Assembly (NCBI GenBank): GCA_030248295.1
Contig: JASANH010001230.1
Span: forward strand, 1-64,000
Length of the DNA stretch: 64,000 nucleotides
Direction of reading: 5' to 3'
Origin: Mesodorylaimus sp. YZB2_4
Taxonomy: Eukaryota > Nematoda > Enoplea > Dorylaimida > Dorylaimidae
Part shown: one piece after another, positions 60,465-64,000 of the stretch
Numbering within the stretch: position 1 is the stretch's first letter
How the letters are laid out: the number at the start of each line of letters is the position of its first letter
Translations under genes and position numbers: made by a program
Notes under the pieces: generated by a model
The model's database searches: none
What the model was told of the DNA's origin: nothing
The model's input: the letters and a program-made list of their open reading frames with translations, nothing else

Positions 60465-61089
60465 TCTTAATCCCAACAATACACAGTATTATCGGCCACA
60501 AAATAGTGAAGGATGGAGGAAAATGTGCACGCCAGAATGGAGTGATCAACAAACTTAGCAGCGCTCATTGCTAGTACAGTACTTCCATTGAAAATTATCC
60601 ATATTCTGGTTTGTCTGTTTATGGAGCGTGGTTGCTTTGGCAGCGCCTCATCGGTGCTAGCTGACTGCTTGTGGGAGTGCCATCAGTGTGACATATGTGC
60701 AGTATGGTCGGGTACAGTTGCCAGTTTCTTCATTGCTGAGAATCTGATACAGCCATGTCATGTGCAGTATGGTACATTGACGAATAACAAATGCTCGCAT
60801 ATGCAACTCACTACCGGTGTCGCGACCGACCGACTAGGGGATAGAACTCTTTATACGAAAGTGTCAACGGACAGTCACGGACAAACGAAGCTGTCTGTGC
60901 GCTGAATTTTCATGTCACCTCGTGGAAAAGCTGGCGCCTTTTTTTAGCGAAATCATAAATCGGTGGATGGACAACAATGGATTTAAATCGTTATCAGATT
61001 ATAGTTCGATATTTCGACGGGAATTAACCCGAAAGGTTCACGAAAAACCAGAAAAAGTCTTTGAATAATGGAATTAGAAGAGGTGGAAT
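60465..61089. other. No gene recognised
   Basis: An open frame at about 60588-60905 lacks an ATG start and any feature. I see no other structure. Confidence 0.35.
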
Positions 61090-61845
61090 ATGCATTTCTT
61101 CGATGATCATCTTGCCGAAGGTGAGATTTACCTTTTCTACATAGTATGTTCCTGACATTTTAGTTTTGTGTGCTTCATCAAGTTATTACGATTCTTTGCC
61201 CTCTTCAGCTAAATATAGCAATCTAGAAGAAACGAAAGACTGCTCCATCGTGCTCTATGGCAGCATTCTGCATTTACCACATTCGACAAACGATTTTATC
61301 GAACGCGTGTGCTCTTTGAAGTAAGGTTATTGACTGGCCTTTTAAATGCGAATCTTCACGAACCATGCTCTTTCAGAGTATGAAAACGTCGATCGTTCGG
61401 CTTTTTAGCCTTACTGAAGTAACTTGCTTTAGTTTAAAAATATCGGGGCTTATTCAATTTTGGTCACTTTGGCAGGGGCAGGTTGGCCACGATTTTGACA
61501 TTATCGAACTAGAACCAGGCTCGAGCCAGCTGGTCGAGCAAGGTAAGCGCTGCCGTAAGTGCTGTTTATGATAAAGTCAAGCGGGCTCAATATTACTGTA
61601 GCTTGTGTTGTGCTGCAGGAGTTAAAATGGAAAAAAAAACGACTGACTCATTGTCGAACACAGATACAACAGCTACTCTCGCCAGCTCCCTCCTCCAGGC
61701 GAAGAATAACTGGCGACTGTACGACTGCAAGACCAAGTTCGCCCAAATTGTTCTGTTGGGAATGCGAGGAAAAACACAAGGACACACCAAAACAGGAAGA
61801 AGTGATTTGATTCGTTTTTTGCTTTCATGTCATGCATTTTACTAG
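61090..61845 (+). CDS. Unidentified small protein
   Basis: Four exons (61090-61120, 61209-61320, 61379-61542, 61619-61845) join in phase to 177 residues. The third exon uses the second AG of a TTTCAGAG acceptor; the first AG would stop at once. The protein starts MHFFDDHLAEAKYSN, has a mixed alpha/beta-looking middle (SIVLYGSILHLPH, DFDIIELEPGSSQL) and a C-terminal part with WRLYDCKTKFAQIVLLG. There is no signal peptide or membrane segment. I do not recognise the family. It is convergent with the PH-like gene on the other strand, with about 265 bases between stops. Confidence 0.45.
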
Positions 61846-62110
61846 TAAGTGAGCCCAAAACATTTCAATTTCCTAGAGAATTTTGGTACCTACCCGCCCA
61901 CCCGAGAGCCGTATACAGTCGAAGCGAGTTTATTGTTGGTGAATATCTCAAGGCAACGTTAATTTTTCTTGCTTTTCTTCAATTTTAATGTTGCTGTTAC
62001 CTTTGCATTGGTTTTATTGATTGATCAGGGATGGATATCTACAATACAGTACAGTCAGATAAAATAGAGGGTGCGAAGTTTTGCTGATTGACAGTTATTG
62101 TGGTCTGTGC

Positions 62111-62802
62111 TTACGGATATCTAAGCCGCGTTTGCTCTATAACTGTTTGAGTCAGGTCTGGCCGCGTTGATGACGAAGCCATAGATCGAGTCTTATTCTT
62201 GCTCGATAAGCTGCACAAGTAGGTACGATAAACCCGAGCTTTCTTCTGAGCTTTAGATGTATTCAAGACGAAATTGCAATTAACCGCCTGGCTAAAGCAA
62301 GAGATCCATAACTTAAGATCATCGACTGTCTTAAAGTTAACACGAATAATGGCACTAAATTTTTCCACATTTCCTGAACAGACAAGGACTTCAAAAGAAT
62401 GTGTGTCCGGCAATAGGGCAGAGAGTGCAGATGAATCCATTTCACTCATTTTTAAGCACGGCACCTTCGATTTCAGATCCATTCGCGTAATGTATAGTAA
62501 TAGCAGTGTGTTGCTCCATCCCTCCAGGTCAAACACACAAAATGAAAAAACGGGGGAAACCATACTGTAACTTCGCGACAATAATATCTGCCAGCGAGCG
62601 AAAGTCCCAGGGTTGACAAAAATGCGTACGGCACGGCCGGTACGGTCGACCCTGGTGTGGGCCTTAAACGAGACCTCAGAACTCCTTATTAGTGGATCAA
62701 GATAATGAACACGCCTTCCGCAGTAATCTTTTGCATCTTTTTTACCTGTCGAATATGCGCTTGGTAGCACGACCGTGATGACACTAGGCCGTCAAAAAAC
62801 AT
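62111..62802 (-). CDS. Small PH-domain-like protein
   Basis: Two exons on the minus strand (62802-62746, 62662-62111) join in phase 0 to 202 residues. The middle resembles a PH domain: a strand-rich start, TLLLLYITRMDLKSKVP (the L-Y-Y-Y strand), then HSFEVLVCSGNVEKFSAI and the closing helix DLKLWISCFSQAV with its Trp. The C-terminus is basic and Ser/Thr-rich. PH domains bind phosphoinositides or proteins at membranes; binding cannot be judged here. The assignment rests on pattern only. The TTTAAG acceptor of exon 2 is acceptable but not strong. Confidence 0.45.
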
Positions 62803-62883
62803 CAAGCACGTCTTTATAAAGCAGCAGGGAAATCGATCTGTGTGGCCAGTCGTCGGCTGGTCAGCCCAGCACCCGTTGTTAGG

Positions 62884-63975
62884 TCATGGGCGATGTCTAT
62901 TCTCGTAGGCATGGGTCCAACTATTCACCAATATTTCAAAATGACTCAGACGAGGTTCGTTCGATACAACATTGACCACGGGCTCAGCCTGGGCGTCGAC
63001 TGCTTGACCACGCCAAAATCGAGCTAATAACGGGAACTGTTTGGCCACATTGTTTCTTAGCGGGGTGCAGCGATGAAGGAATATAATCGGGTACATGATG
63101 AAAAATACTTGAATGGCTATATAACAAATGTGGCAGACTGTGACCTTAGTCGTGTACGTAATGTCGTTGCTGGCGACCATTGTCAACGCGGCCACGGGCA
63201 CCAGAGCCCAACAAAGAGCGTGCAGTACAACAGTTGGCAATAGCATTTCTGATATTTGAACGTTCGAACTGAGCTGAAATCGAGCTGATAGACTGTATTT
63301 GGCTCGGTTGACAAAAACAGTTTTCATGAGTCCCCGATTGGTCAGTAGGTTGAGACTGAACAGGGTTAGTGCAAATATTTCTTGGATGGCCATGGTGACT
63401 AGGGCGGTCATTGAATATTGCACAGTCGACGAAAGCGTGCCGACGCAGAATGGAGTAAGCACATCGGCTGATGCTGTTGGGACGGTGAGCACGGCCAGAA
63501 ATGATGTCATGATCCAAGCGAAAGATGCCATGAGGACCACTGCTTTCCTATCCCTGACTAGTTCGTACTTGGCGAAATATTTGGTGGCGTATACACGCTC
63601 GAGGCCCACGGATGTCAACGTGAAGGCGTTGACAGTGAGAGGGAAGAGGACTGCGAATTCTGCGTACCGACAGTGCAGCTTACTCGTCAGCAGCCGACAC
63701 GGGTTCAAGCTTCTCAGAGTCAATATAGTTGCTGTTTTCAGACAGAATGCCGCACCACAAATAATCGCTGTCAAGGCGAGATTTCCCAACAAAAATCGAA
63801 TGTTAAAGTGTAAAATGGTGGTTTTAATCAGCAGCTGCAGCAACACGATGTTGACAATGATAATAATAGGTGACAAGAGAAGCTGCAATGCGAGCGTGAC
63901 AGGAACAGCGATTTGAGAGACCACACTTTTGGTTGCATTACAATCTATGTCCATGGAAGCGTTGAAATCTTTCAT
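62884..63975 (-). CDS. Seven-helix chemoreceptor, Sra/Srb/Sre-like
   Basis: A single exon of 363 residues from ATG to stop. N-glycosylation sites (NAS, NAT) lie at the N-terminus. Seven hydrophobic segments are visible, with HFNIRFLLGNLAL after helix 1, the Cys pair NPCRLL and HCRYAEFA, and LERVYATKYFAKYEL after helix 3. The E-R-x-x-A-T-x-x-x-x-x-Y-E pattern is characteristic of the Sra superfamily (Sra, Srab, Srb, Sre) of nematode chemoreceptors. These act in sensory neurons. The C-terminal tail is about 60 residues. The lack of introns is unusual for this family, which normally has several. Which of the four families it belongs to cannot be decided by eye. Confidence 0.82.
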   Translation of the reverse strand: MKDFNASMDIDCNATKSVVSQIAVPVTLALQLLLSPIIIIVNIVLLQLLIKTTILHFNIRFLLGNLALTAIICGAAFCLKTATILTLRSLNPCRLLTSKLHCRYAEFAVLFPLTVNAFTLTSVGLERVYATKYFAKYELVRDRKAVVLMASFAWIMTSFLAVLTVPTASADVLTPFCVGTLSSTVQYSMTALVTMAIQEIFALTLFSLNLLTNRGLMKTVFVNRAKYSLSARFQLSSNVQISEMLLPTVVLHALCWALVPVAALTMVASNDITYTTKVTVCHICYIAIQVFFIMYPIIFLHRCTPLRNNVAKQFPLLARFWRGQAVDAQAEPVVNVVSNEPRLSHFEILVNSWTHAYENRHRP

Positions 63976-64000
63976 CGAGGGATTGCGATGTCAGGCCCAG

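Noticed and set aside
61209-61390. Splice of the unidentified gene to the first AG of TTTCAGAG
   Set aside because: It gives an immediate TGA, whereas the second AG keeps the frame open through two more exons.

Overview
The window is nuclear DNA of a nematode. The strongest evidence is a cuticle collagen with the nematode N-terminal domain and furin-type site (42688-45131). Two nematode-type seven-helix chemoreceptors, an astacin of the nematode NAS kind, many short introns (about 45-75 bases, ending TTTCAG or TTTTAG) and a BEL/Pao retroelement agree. I cannot name the species. I assembled the gene models by hand, joining splice sites until the reading phase closed.

Layout. 1-4608: a long intronless reading frame with an RNase D-like 3'-5' exonuclease domain, broken by four in-frame stops and a frameshift. 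5455-10825: a 220-base dimeric satellite whose two arms point in opposite directions around about 8093, carrying a Tc1/mariner fragment and a clean 3'-end LINE insertion. 10826-18500: gene-poor, with a LINE endonuclease fragment, a decayed minus-strand gene with an EF-hand-like loop, a 90-base tandem repeat and two orphan exons. 18501-26893: a complete BEL/Pao element (231/235-base LTRs, 5-base target duplication GCAAG) with gag, pol and an envelope-like region, disabled by several lesions.

27907-64000 is the gene-rich half. It holds an RPGR/GLO-4-like RCC1 protein with a C-terminal prenylation motif, a GPI-anchored Ly6-like protein, a PEBP, three secreted BPI/LBP-like paralogues (one with a frameshift), the collagen and an Srx-like receptor. 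After these come an astacin with an unusual astacin-kringle-EGF-CUB order, a C-type lectin-PAN protein, a four-helix membrane protein, two unassigned small genes (one PH-like) and an Sra/Srb/Sre-like receptor. Several encode secreted or cell-surface proteins, but they look like independent genes with their own introns; apart from the BPI paralogues I see no operon-like or functional cluster.

The feature I consider least explained is a 195-base unit present twice, plus one older split copy, inside the large intron of the lectin-PAN gene. Each unit closes on itself through a long terminal helix and contains several perfect hairpins, including GNRA and UUCG tetraloops, as expected of a folded RNA rather than a simple inverted-repeat transposon.
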